In this document: one piece after another, positions 35,677 through 44,165 of the stretch
Layout of the letters: each line of letters begins with the position of its first letter
How positions within the stretch are numbered: position 1 is the stretch's first letter
Assembly: GCA_947630555.1 (NCBI GenBank)
Contig: CANRIA010000003.1
Location: 1-64,000, forward strand
Direction: 5' to 3'
DNA length: 64,000 nt
Origin: an uncultured Clostridia bacterium
Lineage (GTDB): Bacteria > Bacillota > Clostridia > Oscillospirales > Ruminococcaceae
Translations under genes and position numbers: made by a program
The notes under the pieces: model-generated
What the model was told of the DNA's origin: nothing
The model's database searches: none
The model's input: the letters and a program-made list of their open reading frames with translations, nothing else

Positions 35677-37434
35677 ATGAAAGCAAAAAGGCTTTTGAGC
35701 ATAATAGCGGCGGTCGTGCTGTGCGTTTTTAGTCTTGCATCTTGCAGCGGCAGCGACAGTTCTTCAAAGAGTGAAAGTTCTTCGGGGGCGGCTAATGACA
35801 GCAGCGTTGAAAGCACTGTAGAAAATACCGATAATAACGATAATACTGATGTTTTTGAGGCTGTAAACTTTACCGGCAGCGGCGAAGAAGTTACCGACAC
35901 AAGGTTTTTCAATACAGCTGTGAATATAGGTATAACATATCCTGAGGGCGCTCAGGTATACTACACGACTGACGGCAGCGAACCGACAAAGGATACTAAC
36001 CTGTATACAGAGCCTATAAAGCTTGAGGGCGCAACAGGCGATTTTCCGTCGTGTCTCTCGCTCAGGGCAAAGGCTTATTACGCTGACGGCAGCGAGTCGC
36101 AAACGGTAACGCACACGTTCTTTTCGCTGCTGGGTATAGACCAGCGGTTCAATAACATAATTTTCTCGCTGACGGGCACACCCGACGACCTTTTTAATGC
36201 GCCTGACGGTCTGTTTTACGGTAAGAATTTTCAGCTGCGCGGCAAGCAAAGTGAGCGACCTATATACGTTGAAGCTATAAACGCCGACGGCACGCTGATG
36301 TTTGAACAGGGCGCAGGCGTGAGGATATTCGGAGCGGCATCGCGCGAGTCTTCAATAAAATCGCTGAAACTGTTTGCGAGAAAGTCTTATGACCCAGACC
36401 ACGGCAAGTTTGAGACCGATATTTTCGGCACGCCGCACATAAACGGCAGTACCATTGATAAATACGACAAACTTGTTTTGCGCAACGCAGGCAACGATTT
36501 TCAGTTTGCGTATATTCGTGATGAACTTAACCAGCGGCTGGCGGCACAGGCAGGCTATACCGACTGCGAGGGCGTAGTGCCTGCGGTCACTTATCTCAAC
36601 GGCGAGTATTACGGTCTGCTGTGGCTGCATGAAACATTCTGCGACGACCTTTTGAAGGACAAGTATGGCGGTGAGGACGGCAGATATGAAGTTATCGAGG
36701 GCAGCGAGCAATATAAAAATACAGATGACGATGACGAAAACACAGCCGCGGCAGCGCAGGAATTCAACGATATGTACAGCAGGCTGGCGTATTCCGATCT
36801 TACTGATGATGCAAATTACAACGAACTTGCCTCGCTTATCGACGTTGAAAATTATCTTGACAACTATGCTTATAATATAATTGTCAACAACTTTGACTGG
36901 CCTAACAACAACTACAAGTGCTATCGTTATTACCCTGCCGAAGGGGAGGAAACGAGCGGAAATGCTGACGGCAGGTGGCGTTTTATTCTGCACGATACCG
37001 ACTATTGCATGGGACTTTATGAGCAGGACGTTACCATGGCAAGTTACAATAACTTGCTTGATATAATGCTTGATAACTATAATGTGATGAACGAGAATGG
37101 TGAGAGATTTTCTCCGCTGTTTGCAGCTCTTTTGGAGCGTGGCGACTGCAAAGAATATTTTCTTGCAAAGGTAAAGGAGCTTTTGAACGGCGCTTTGTCG
37201 GAAGAAAATATAATTCAGACTCTTGACGATATGAATAATGAACGCTACAGCGAAATGCAGGTGTATTACAAGCATCTTGAAGAGATGAAAAAGACCGACA
37301 GCTCGATCTGGTCGTGGTATGAAGAATATCTCAACAGGACGGAGAATATACGCAAATTTGCACGCAGCAGGCGCGGATATATTGTAAAATACCTGACGCA
37401 GCAGTTTGACCTGCCAGACGGATATTTTGACTAG
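35677..37434 (+). CDS. CotH-kinase-family surface lipoprotein
   Basis: A 585-residue lipoprotein: signal peptide with lipobox LASC (Cys about 23), a Ser/Asp/Asn-rich linker (24-65), a chitobiase-C-like beta domain with VYYTTDGSEPTKDT (about 88-102), then a CotH-type protein kinase fold (about 170-520) with GVRIFGAASRESSIKSLKLFARKSY, KLVLRNAGNDFQF, NGEYYGLLWLHE, and HDTDYCMGL carrying the likely metal Asp. CotH proteins phosphorylate spore-coat or cellulosomal partners; gut Ruminococci carry many. AAAGGAGC precedes the ATG. Target unknown. Confidence 0.88.
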   Translation: MKAKRLLSIIAAVVLCVFSLASCSGSDSSSKSESSSGAANDSSVESTVENTDNNDNTDVFEAVNFTGSGEEVTDTRFFNTAVNIGITYPEGAQVYYTTDGSEPTKDTNLYTEPIKLEGATGDFPSCLSLRAKAYYADGSESQTVTHTFFSLLGIDQRFNNIIFSLTGTPDDLFNAPDGLFYGKNFQLRGKQSERPIYVEAINADGTLMFEQGAGVRIFGAASRESSIKSLKLFARKSYDPDHGKFETDIFGTPHINGSTIDKYDKLVLRNAGNDFQFAYIRDELNQRLAAQAGYTDCEGVVPAVTYLNGEYYGLLWLHETFCDDLLKDKYGGEDGRYEVIEGSEQYKNTDDDDENTAAAAQEFNDMYSRLAYSDLTDDANYNELASLIDVENYLDNYAYNIIVNNFDWPNNNYKCYRYYPAEGEETSGNADGRWRFILHDTDYCMGLYEQDVTMASYNNLLDIMLDNYNVMNENGERFSPLFAALLERGDCKEYFLAKVKELLNGALSEENIIQTLDDMNNERYSEMQVYYKHLEEMKKTDSSIWSWYEEYLNRTENIRKFARSRRGYIVKYLTQQFDLPDGYFD

Positions 37435-37451
37435 CATCAGGGGGCGTTTTT

Positions 37452-37760
37452 GTGGACTTTTTGTTTGAAGAGCTTATCGAGATACTTCTCGAAATAATTA
37501 TTGACGGCTCTTTCGGCGCATTAGAAAGCAAAAAATGCCCCTTTATTCTGCGAATTTTAGCCGTGCTTCTAATAGCCGCGGTGTACGGCGGACTGCTTGG
37601 CGTTATCGGCTTTATAGGGTTTGTTTTGCTGCGTGACGGAGCGGTAGTTGGCGGCATTATAGTCTTTGCCTGCGACCTTGCGGTACTTGCGCTTATGCTT
37701 TTTGAGGTGAGAAAAATTATCAGAAAACGCGCCGCAAGAAAAAATAGTGATAATATATAA
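37452..37760 (+). CDS. Small two-helix membrane protein
   Basis: A 102-residue protein starting at GTG 37452 after AGGGGGC. It has a short acidic amphipathic N-terminus (FEELIEILLEIIIDG) and two hydrophobic helices (about 30-60 and 64-86), ending in a basic tail. Only 17 bases separate it from the CotH gene, so it is probably the last gene of that operon. No family was recognised; a membrane partner of the CotH protein is a possibility and not more. Confidence 0.62.
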   Translation: MDFLFEELIEILLEIIIDGSFGALESKKCPFILRILAVLLIAAVYGGLLGVIGFIGFVLLRDGAVVGGIIVFACDLAVLALMLFEVRKIIRKRAARKNSDNI

Positions 37761-37804
37761 ATTGAAATACTGCGTATAGAGCGTATTTGTTTGTTTCTAC
37801 AAAA

Positions 37805-37883
37805 GTGATAAATTTATCACTTTTTTATTGACATTGAAAATTAATAGTGATATAATTATCACATAAAGTGATTTATTTATCAC
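37805..37883 (+). promoter_or_regulatory. Consensus promoter with three phased GTGATA-N4-TATCAC operators
   Basis: Promoter TTGACA (37828-37833), 17-bp spacer, TATAAT (37851-37856), both perfect. Three copies of one 16-bp near-palindrome surround it: GTGATAAATTTATCAC (37805-37820, perfect), GTGATATAATTATCAC (37847-37862, covering the -10) and GTGATTTATTTATCAC (37868-37883, just downstream). Centres are 42 and 21 bp apart, that is whole helical turns, so bound dimers would sit on one DNA face and block transcription. The Xre protein encoded at 38788 is the natural candidate repressor. Confidence 0.82.
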
Positions 37884-37901
37884 TCGAAAGGAGAAATTTC
37901 A

Positions 37902-38360
37902 ATGTCTGAAAATGAAAAAAGAGCTGTTCAAAAACCTGTCATCTCGCTTCTGACCTATCGAAAAAAATTGGCTGTTATATATGGTCTGGGGCTGATATCG
38001 GCGGTAACATTCACCGTATTCGATCACTTCAACATGGAAAGCGACCTTATAGCTTTTATTCTGCTGATAATTATTGTTGCCGTTTTCATTATGTACATGA
38101 GGATCATCATAAAATACGACGTTGAAAAAGACGATGAGCTTTCAAATATCAATATGCTTAAAGTCCACGACTTTATGATGAGTACGTTTATCGCGCTGCT
38201 GGCTGTGTTTGCAATAGTAAGCTATTTAGCTGATATGAAGTTTTCGCTGAATTTTAACAAGACTTCTATCGGAAATGCATGGCTTATCATATGGGTGAGT
38301 TATAATTTTCTGGAAAACCTGCTGTTTGTGCTTATTGAAGGCAAAGCAGAGGGCGAATAA
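37902..38360 (+). CDS. Four-helix membrane protein of the Xre-controlled unit
   Basis: A 152-residue protein with four hydrophobic segments (about 24-42, 48-68, 90-110 and 122-144), short loops, and a basic/acidic cytoplasmic loop (KYDVEKDDELSN). It resembles the small DUF3796/DUF2178-like membrane proteins often paired with Xre regulators, but no firm family was assigned. GAAAGGAGAAA precedes the ATG. It is first in a three-gene unit behind the triple-operator promoter. Role unknown; a stress- or peptide-sensing membrane partner is a reasonable guess. Confidence 0.75.
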   Translation: MSENEKRAVQKPVISLLTYRKKLAVIYGLGLISAVTFTVFDHFNMESDLIAFILLIIIVAVFIMYMRIIIKYDVEKDDELSNINMLKVHDFMMSTFIALLAVFAIVSYLADMKFSLNFNKTSIGNAWLIIWVSYNFLENLLFVLIEGKAEGE

Positions 38361-38382
38361 ATATAAAAGGTTGGTGACAAAA

Positions 38383-38784
38383 ATGATACGAAATTACAGA
38401 AAAAAGCACATTACAATTATTTTTACGCTCCTGATACTTGTGATATTGCAGATACTGGGTATGCTGCCTATCAACATACCTAAAACTGCCGAGAAAATTA
38501 TCTTTCTGGTGTATGCTTTCGGGCTGGGGTATTTAGGGCTAGGCGACAAGACCGAAAAGGGCGACGAAATGACGAGATATAATCTCTCACAGGCGAACAC
38601 GGTGACAATGGTATGTTCGCTGATATGCATTTTTGCCTACTCGCTTTTATGCTTTGACGACAGCGACATTGTAAGCCTTAACTACAACGTGTTTGTGTTC
38701 AGCTTTTGCGGACTTGTGATACTGCGCAGCGTTATTTTCCTGATACTTGACAGCAAGGGCAGCGTGCCCGACGATGAGGGATAA
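38383..38784 (+). CDS. Second small membrane protein of the Xre-controlled unit
   Basis: A 133-residue protein with four hydrophobic stretches (about 9-25, 34-52, 70-88 and 100-118) and a polar loop with GDKTEKGDEMTRYNLSQ in the middle. The start at ATG 38383 is preferred; the frame upstream to 38326 overlaps the previous gene and encodes only polar sequence. The organisation mirrors the preceding gene, so the two may form a heteromeric pair. It ends four bases before the Xre gene. No named family recognised. Confidence 0.73.
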   Translation: MIRNYRKKHITIIFTLLILVILQILGMLPINIPKTAEKIIFLVYAFGLGYLGLGDKTEKGDEMTRYNLSQANTVTMVCSLICIFAYSLLCFDDSDIVSLNYNVFVFSFCGLVILRSVIFLILDSKGSVPDDEG

Positions 38785-38787
38785 GCA

Positions 38788-38991
38788 GTGGCAGAGTTTA
38801 GGACAAAACTTAAAGAATACCGCGCCAAAACAGATATGCGGCAGGACGAGCTTGCGGCAAAGGTAGGCGTGCGAAGGGAAACGATAATCCGCCTTGAAAA
38901 GGGGCAGTATAATCCGTCGCTGAAACTGGCTATGGATATTGCAAAGGTGTTCGGCGTTACCGTTGAGGAACTTTTCATTTTTGACGAATAG
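38788..38991 (+). CDS. Xre-family transcriptional regulator
   Basis: A 67-residue protein consisting of a single HTH_3 domain: [56 protein letters not shown], with the recognition helix around [10 protein letters not shown]. Proteins this small normally bind as dimers to palindromes. It starts at GTG 38788, three bases after the previous stop, and probably binds the three GTGATA-N4-TATCAC sites in front of its own operon, giving autorepression. Close in type to YgzD/YozG-like regulators of membrane-protein operons in Firmicutes. Confidence 0.88.
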   Translation: MAEFRTKLKEYRAKTDMRQDELAAKVGVRRETIIRLEKGQYNPSLKLAMDIAKVFGVTVEELFIFDE

Positions 38992-38995
38992 CGTA

Positions 38996-39060
38996 TTGAC
39001 AAATGCACAGGAATAACTTATAATTATAGTAACGGCTTTGAGTTTTTCAGAGCCGTTTTA
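38996..39060 (+). promoter_or_regulatory. Promoter plus hairpin leader of the alpha-galactosidase
   Basis: TTGACA (38996-39001), 17-bp spacer, TATAAT (39019-39024). A stem-loop ACGGCTTTGA/TCAGAGCCGT (39032-39056, one G-T pair) starts at the expected transcription start and is followed by TTTTA. It may serve as terminator for the upstream Xre unit, or as a 5' stabilising hairpin of the new transcript. Confidence 0.65.
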
Positions 39061-39083
39061 TCAAATATGAAAGAGGTATAGTT

Positions 39084-40346
39084 ATGCTTGCAAAAACACC
39101 GCCTATGGGCTGGAACAGTTGGGACTGCTACGGAGCAGGAGCAACAGAAGAAATTGTTAAGAAAAACGCAGAATATATGGCGAAAAATCTCAAACAATAC
39201 GGTTATGAGTATGTTGTGGTAGATATACAGTGGTATCAGCCCACAGCAAAAACGCATGATTATGTGCCGTTTGCCGATTTGTGTATAGATGAATATTCGC
39301 GCTTGCAGCCGGCAGAAAATAAGTTTCCGTCAGCGGCAGGCGGTAAGGGCTTTGCGCCGCTTGCAGAGTATGTGCACTCGCTGGGGCTGAAATTCGGCAT
39401 ACACATTATGCGCGGAATACCAAGGCAGGCGGTACACAACAATTTGAAGATACTCGGCAGCGACAAGACCGCAAGGCAGATTGCCAAAACGGGCAGCATT
39501 TGCGTTTGGAACAGCGATATGTACGGCGTTGACCCCGAAAAAGACGGCGCAAAAGAATACTATGACAGCATAATGAAGCTGTATGCCTCGTGGGGCGTTG
39601 ATTTTATAAAGTGTGACGACATCTGCCGTGAACTGCCGCACGAAGAAAGCGAAATGAAAATGCTTTGTAATGCAGTGAAAAACTGCGGCAGAGATATAGT
39701 GCTGAGCCTCTCGCCGGGGCCTGCGCTTATAGAGCGTGCCGAGCTTTACAAGCAGGTGTGCAATATGTGGCGAATTACCGATGATTTTTGGGATCAGTGG
39801 GAACTGCTTTACAATATGTTTGAACGGTGCGAAAAGTGGGCAACACACTGCGGCGCAGGTCACTGGGGTGATGCGGATATGCTGCCTGTAGGCGCGATTT
39901 TGCAGGATTATGATGAAAAGGGCCGCACAAAATTCACCGAGGACGAGCAGAAAACCATGATGACCTTGTGGTGTATATTCCGTTCGCCGCTGATGATAGG
40001 CAGTGAACTTACCAAGCTTGATACCTTTACAAGCAAGCTTTTGACAAACAATGGTATACTGGATATGCACAAAAATGCGCGGCATTCTCATCAGGTGTGG
40101 CGAAAAGAGATAGGCGGCACCGAGCACATTCTCTGGGCGGCTTCGTGCAGCGAGGGCGGCGAATACATAGCCATATTCAACGCAGGCGACAAAGACAGCG
40201 ATATTATACTTGATCTTGAAGATATAGAAATATATAAAAATGTAAATGCGCAGGAGCTCTGGAGCGGTGAGAAGCTGACAGGTGCAGTCCAAATAAATAC
40301 GCAGATAAAAGCGCACGGTGCAAAAGCGTATCTTATCACATATTAG
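39084..40346 (+). CDS. Alpha-galactosidase, GH27
   Basis: A 420-residue intracellular GH27 enzyme, without signal peptide, which releases alpha-galactose from raffinose-type or galactomannan oligosaccharides or from host glycans. It begins with the family block KTPPMGWNSWDCYG; the nucleophile lies in VDFIKCDDIC (about 170-179) and the acid/base in WRITDDFWDQWE (about 230-241); HWGDADML follows. The C-terminal beta domain (about 330-420) is normal. GAAAGAGG precedes the ATG. Activity as alpha-N-acetylgalactosaminidase or isomalto-dextranase within GH27 cannot be excluded. The SUFU/DUF4253 gene follows after 15 bases. Confidence 0.93.
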   Translation: MLAKTPPMGWNSWDCYGAGATEEIVKKNAEYMAKNLKQYGYEYVVVDIQWYQPTAKTHDYVPFADLCIDEYSRLQPAENKFPSAAGGKGFAPLAEYVHSLGLKFGIHIMRGIPRQAVHNNLKILGSDKTARQIAKTGSICVWNSDMYGVDPEKDGAKEYYDSIMKLYASWGVDFIKCDDICRELPHEESEMKMLCNAVKNCGRDIVLSLSPGPALIERAELYKQVCNMWRITDDFWDQWELLYNMFERCEKWATHCGAGHWGDADMLPVGAILQDYDEKGRTKFTEDEQKTMMTLWCIFRSPLMIGSELTKLDTFTSKLLTNNGILDMHKNARHSHQVWRKEIGGTEHILWAASCSEGGEYIAIFNAGDKDSDIILDLEDIEIYKNVNAQELWSGEKLTGAVQINTQIKAHGAKAYLITY

Positions 40347-40361
40347 CGAGAGGAAAATTAA

Positions 40362-42719
40362 ATGAAAAAAATATACTCCATGCTGACAGATGCCCTTGAA
40401 AATAAGAGTGTAGAAGAATGTACAGAAATTATTGAACATCTCAAGCCTCGGATTCTTGAAGACTATAACTCAGTGATATACAGCACTGCAATACTGCTTA
40501 AAAAAGTCACATCAGGAATAAGAGATGATGAGCAGAGCGATGAGAAAACGCAGGCTCTTTCGCTCTGTGCTGACTTGCTTATGGCTGTTGCAGTCAAGGG
40601 CGAAAATGACGAAGCATGGAACAATTTTGCGGCGCTTGCAACATGGAAACTGGGGTATCCTGCCGAGGCTATGCAGTATGCTGTGCGCTGGCTGGATCTT
40701 TCTGACTATGACGAAGATGCGATCGAACTAGTAAAAATCATACAGTTTGAATTGCTCGGAGGTAAAATGCCGCTGATGTACAATGAGGACGAGCATGGTG
40801 CGATCGAGAATTATATAATTAAAAACTTTGGCGATATTTATACGGTGTTTCATGAAATGTATTCGCCCGATGTGCACGTTGATATTTGTGTTTTGCCGCC
40901 GCAGCGTGGGCAAGACTTTTGTACTTTGATAACTTCGGGCATGGGCGCTTATGAAATGAATGTTCCCGAAGACCTTGAAGAATATGAGCTTGAAAGGGCA
41001 GAGCTTATTATGTGCCTGCCGCCTGAAATGGTCGACCTTTCAGACAGCGACAGCTGGTTTGTAGATATAATGAGAATTGTTGCCCACTTGCCGTCGGAGC
41101 GCAAAAGCTGGATCGCGCACGGGCACACGGTAGGGGGTGGGAAAGGCAACCCTCTTGACAGCAGCGTGCCTTTTACTACTGTAATACTGAAAAGCGCGAA
41201 TGAATTTGGCGGCAAAAGACTGCAAAAATGCTATCTGCCGAGCGGCGAGGTAGTTAATTTTTATTATCTTTTGCCCATTTTTGACGAGGAACTTGATTTT
41301 AAACTTAGCAACGGTGCAAATGCGCTGTTCGGGCTTTTCAAGGCTTCGGGTGATGACCCAAAAGATTTTTACGTTGTAAACCCCTCTCGCCGCAACATTT
41401 GTACACCAAAAGTTATGCGAGAGCCGTGGGTGAAAGAGTATCTTAGATCGCAGAATATCGAGCGTGTTGAGATTTTTGACTGCGCCGAGTGGCACGCTGA
41501 AAAAATACCCGAAAAGAACCTGCCTGTAGATGTTATGTCGGCATATTCGCATTTAGCGATATATCTGCGCTGGTGTATTGAGCACGACCTTATGAGCGAT
41601 GAATTTCTGCAAAAACTCGGTGATGTTGCATCATGTGTAAAGTCGGGTAAAAATGTCGATCTTCGGCATGTTCTTAAAGATAACGAATATCTCAGTTACA
41701 AGCAGGGCGCGATAATGTATGACTGCTTTAATGAACTTGGTCAGCAGTTTGCAGAGTATTATTACGGCAGAAACAGCTGTCCGCATTATCCTTCCGATAT
41801 TGACGAGTATGCCGAAAATTATTTCGGTACGGAAAAATATTACAGCGAAGAATTCAAAGATGAAGCTTATTTATTTGTACCATTTGATGAGAATTACTAC
41901 AACGGCATGGCTAAGGTGATCCAAAAACGCTGGGATACTTGGCGCAGAAATCTTTTGTATGATGTTCCGACCGCGGACACACCTTTGGCATCAGCGCTGA
42001 GGAAATATCTTGACTGCGAGTGTCGGTTCTTTCCGCCTATGCCTGATGCAGATAAAGTTATGACTGCTTACAGATATGCATATAAAGACAGCATAATTCA
42101 TCACAGCAGCGGCGAACTTTATGTGCCTGTGCTTGCCTTGGCGGACGACCCAAAGCTGTGGGAAGGGATTATGTTCAACTGCGACTGCGCGGTGTATGAC
42201 GAGTATATTTTTGACGAGGCGCAGGTTGAGATATGCCGCAATGAAATTCTCGATATGCCGACAAAAGACAGCGAAAATGTGCTTGCGGCAATTGTTGCTA
42301 TGCGAAGTGAGCTTTTTGAAAGTGACGAAAAATTGTGCGGTGGTGAGGCTGTTGATTTTCCAAACGCACTTTATGATCTTGACAAAGGTATGACACGCCC
42401 CGTGCTGCTTGCAAAGCTGCCTATTAAAGATGCGTGGGACGTTTTTGCGTATCTTTCGGTTGGCGGCAAAAACTGCCCCGACCCTGCCGATGTGCGGCTT
42501 GCGGCTCGTGAGTGGTATTTCAAATATGGCGCAGCGCCTATGCTTTTTTCGGGCGGCGAGATGTACTTTACACTGCCAAAGCCTGTGCCCAAGCGCGAGG
42601 CGCTGAGTGCCGCAAAAGAGCTTGCAGCAGTGTGCCCGAATCTTTTGAAAGACAGCACTTTGGGCGCTCTTGCTGATACTATTTCAAAATCAACCGTATG
42701 GCGGCTGACATGGAAATAA
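40362..42719 (+). CDS. SUFU-domain and DUF4253-like multidomain protein
   Basis: A 785-residue soluble protein. Residues about 1-130 are helical, TPR-like (SLCADLLMAVAVKGENDEAWNNFAALATWKLGYPAEAMQYA). Residues about 150-350 match the suppressor-of-fused domain (VHVDICVLPPQRGQDFCTLITSGMGAYEMNVP, AELIMCLPPEM, LLPIFDEELDFKL). Residues about 675-785 match DUF4253 (VLLAKLPIKDAWDVFAYLSVGGKNCPDPADV, REWYFKYGAAPMLFSGG). Both domains are known as immunity-type modules of polymorphic toxin systems in other bacteria, but no toxin lies nearby. GAGAGGAAA precedes the ATG. Confidence 0.75.
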   Translation: MKKIYSMLTDALENKSVEECTEIIEHLKPRILEDYNSVIYSTAILLKKVTSGIRDDEQSDEKTQALSLCADLLMAVAVKGENDEAWNNFAALATWKLGYPAEAMQYAVRWLDLSDYDEDAIELVKIIQFELLGGKMPLMYNEDEHGAIENYIIKNFGDIYTVFHEMYSPDVHVDICVLPPQRGQDFCTLITSGMGAYEMNVPEDLEEYELERAELIMCLPPEMVDLSDSDSWFVDIMRIVAHLPSERKSWIAHGHTVGGGKGNPLDSSVPFTTVILKSANEFGGKRLQKCYLPSGEVVNFYYLLPIFDEELDFKLSNGANALFGLFKASGDDPKDFYVVNPSRRNICTPKVMREPWVKEYLRSQNIERVEIFDCAEWHAEKIPEKNLPVDVMSAYSHLAIYLRWCIEHDLMSDEFLQKLGDVASCVKSGKNVDLRHVLKDNEYLSYKQGAIMYDCFNELGQQFAEYYYGRNSCPHYPSDIDEYAENYFGTEKYYSEEFKDEAYLFVPFDENYYNGMAKVIQKRWDTWRRNLLYDVPTADTPLASALRKYLDCECRFFPPMPDADKVMTAYRYAYKDSIIHHSSGELYVPVLALADDPKLWEGIMFNCDCAVYDEYIFDEAQVEICRNEILDMPTKDSENVLAAIVAMRSELFESDEKLCGGEAVDFPNALYDLDKGMTRPVLLAKLPIKDAWDVFAYLSVGGKNCPDPADVRLAAREWYFKYGAAPMLFSGGEMYFTLPKPVPKREALSAAKELAAVCPNLLKDSTLGALADTISKSTVWRLTWK

Positions 42720-42727
42720 TAAAAAAG

Positions 42728-42754
42728 AGAGGACGTTTAAACGCCCTCTTTTGT
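42728..42754. terminator. Bidirectional terminator
   Basis: Imperfect hairpin AGAGGACGTTTAAACGCCCTCT (AGAGG/CCTCT plus CGTTTAAACG) with TTTTGTTATTTT on the plus strand and an A-run before it that serves the minus strand. It ends both the SUFU gene and gatD. Confidence 0.75.
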
Positions 42755-43479
42755 TATTTTAAAAGCCTTTGCAGCATAACGCCGCGGCAGTCTTTTTCCA
42801 GTTTGTCGCTAAGCGGTGAAAGCCCGCTGCCATGCAGGCAGTAACTTATCATATAGTCGGCAATTTCAGGGTTTTTTGAAAGCATAGGCCCGTGCATATA
42901 AGTCGCGATAACGTTCTTTTCAAAATAGCCCTCGTTTTCGCCCTTTGAAACATTGCCGTTGCCGTAAAGCACCTTGCCAAGCGGCGTTTTTATGCCGTGA
43001 GTCTGTCCGCCGTGGTTTTCAAAACCGACTATCTTTATTTCTTCCCCCGTGATGCTAGTGCTTACAACAATGTTGCCTATGCAGCGTTTTCTGCGGCTGT
43101 CGGGCGCGACTGTGTAGTAATCAAAAAGCCCAAGCCCCGGAATATCGTTTCCGTCGGCATCGCGGTAATACTTGCCCATAAGCTGATAGCCGCCGCAGAT
43201 AAGAAACAGAAAAGTGCCGTTTTTGTATGCTTTTTCAATGCCATCTTTGCATGAGAGCAGGTCGTTTGCAATGTGCTGCTGCTCTAAGTCCGCGCCGCCG
43301 CCGATGTATATCATATCATACCGCGAAAAATCGGGCGTGGGCATATCTATCGAATATTTGTCAATTTTGCACCCAATGCCTCGCATACGGCAGCGGTAGG
43401 AGAGTATCTCCATGTTGCCGCTGTCACCGTAAAGGTCAAGCATATCGGCGTACATATGAAGTATTTTTATCTCGCTCAT
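42754..43479 (-). CDS. gatD: Lipid II isoglutaminyl synthase glutaminase subunit GatD
   Basis: A 241-residue class I glutamine amidotransferase of the CobB/CobQ-like type. It supplies ammonia to MurT, which amidates D-iGlu of lipid II. It opens with KILHMYADMLDLYGDSGNMEIL, has the nucleophile Cys about 95 in FLICGGYQLMG, GFENHGGQTHG, and the catalytic His in ATYMHGPMLSKNPE. Length is normal. The start overlaps the HAD gene by four bases. The partner murT lies at 46210-47544 in the same operon, separated by two other genes, while in most Firmicutes murT and gatD are adjacent. Confidence 0.93.
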   Translation of the reverse strand: MSEIKILHMYADMLDLYGDSGNMEILSYRCRMRGIGCKIDKYSIDMPTPDFSRYDMIYIGGGADLEQQHIANDLLSCKDGIEKAYKNGTFLFLICGGYQLMGKYYRDADGNDIPGLGLFDYYTVAPDSRRKRCIGNIVVSTSITGEEIKIVGFENHGGQTHGIKTPLGKVLYGNGNVSKGENEGYFEKNVIATYMHGPMLSKNPEIADYMISYCLHGSGLSPLSDKLEKDCRGVMLQRLLK

Positions 43480-44162
43480 TTTAACAGCTCCTTTATGTCG
43501 GTAAGATCATTAAGTGTCACGTCCTGCCCGAAGTTCGCGCCGCTTTTTCTGCGGTCTATAAGCACAGATTTGCAGCCGAATCTCTTTGCGGTGATGATGT
43601 CTTTCTCCTCGTCGCCTATGAATACCATATTGCTTTTTTGCGCGGCGTATTTTTCTGCAATATCTTCAAGACCTTTCGGGTTTGGCTTTCTGTATCCGCA
43701 CGACTGCGACGATACATACATATCAAAATATGGCAGAAGCTCTTTGAAATAGCTCTTGTGGAGCTCGTCGGGCATACCCGTTGCAACATCGGTAAGCGTG
43801 GCAATAATACAGCCGTGTTCTTTCAAAGCTTTTAAAGCCGCTATGCTTTCGGGGTATGTGTAAGCGGTAAGGTGCATAGACTCAAAAAACGCGCTTATAA
43901 CATCATCAAGCTTAAAATCGCACTGCCAGTGAGCAGTGACCTCGCCAAAAATCTTCACGGGCGAGTAGTCGATCTCACGGTAGTTCACCTTCGGGTTGTA
44001 TGAGCGCATTATCTCCAGCGAGCGCTTGATCTCGCCGTCCGTCAGCTGCGGAAATTTCTTGCTTATGTGCTCAAACGCCTTTGGGTAGAAGTCCAGCCAC
44101 ACGTTTGGCATACCAACATACTCCATCAGCGTGCCGCCTATATCAAAAACTGTTATCTTCAT
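43476..44162 (-). CDS. HAD-superfamily hydrolase with altered motif I
   Basis: A 228-residue HAD protein: motif I KITVFDIGGTL (about 2-12), a helical cap (about 18-90), motif II CIIATLTDVATG, motif III Lys near CGYRKPNPKG, and motif IV VFIGDEEKDIITAKRFG. Motif I reads DxGGT in place of DxDGT: the nucleophile Asp6 is present but the usual acid/base Asp is Gly. Activity may be low or altered. The start is three bases after the phosphoesterase gene stop and follows GAGGTG. Operon location suggests a cell-envelope precursor substrate, but that is speculation. Confidence 0.86.
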   Translation of the reverse strand: MKITVFDIGGTLMEYVGMPNVWLDFYPKAFEHISKKFPQLTDGEIKRSLEIMRSYNPKVNYREIDYSPVKIFGEVTAHWQCDFKLDDVISAFFESMHLTAYTYPESIAALKALKEHGCIIATLTDVATGMPDELHKSYFKELLPYFDMYVSSQSCGYRKPNPKGLEDIAEKYAAQKSNMVFIGDEEKDIITAKRFGCKSVLIDRRKSGANFGQDVTLNDLTDIKELLK

Positions 44163-44165
44163 GGT

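Noticed and set aside
36352-37437. A 361-codon minus-strand frame opposite the CotH gene
   Set aside because: It is the antisense shadow of a gene with a clear lipobox and CotH motifs; its own sequence resembles no family.
39330-40439. A 369-codon minus-strand frame opposite the alpha-galactosidase
   Set aside because: Antisense shadow; the plus-strand GH27 motifs are unmistakable.
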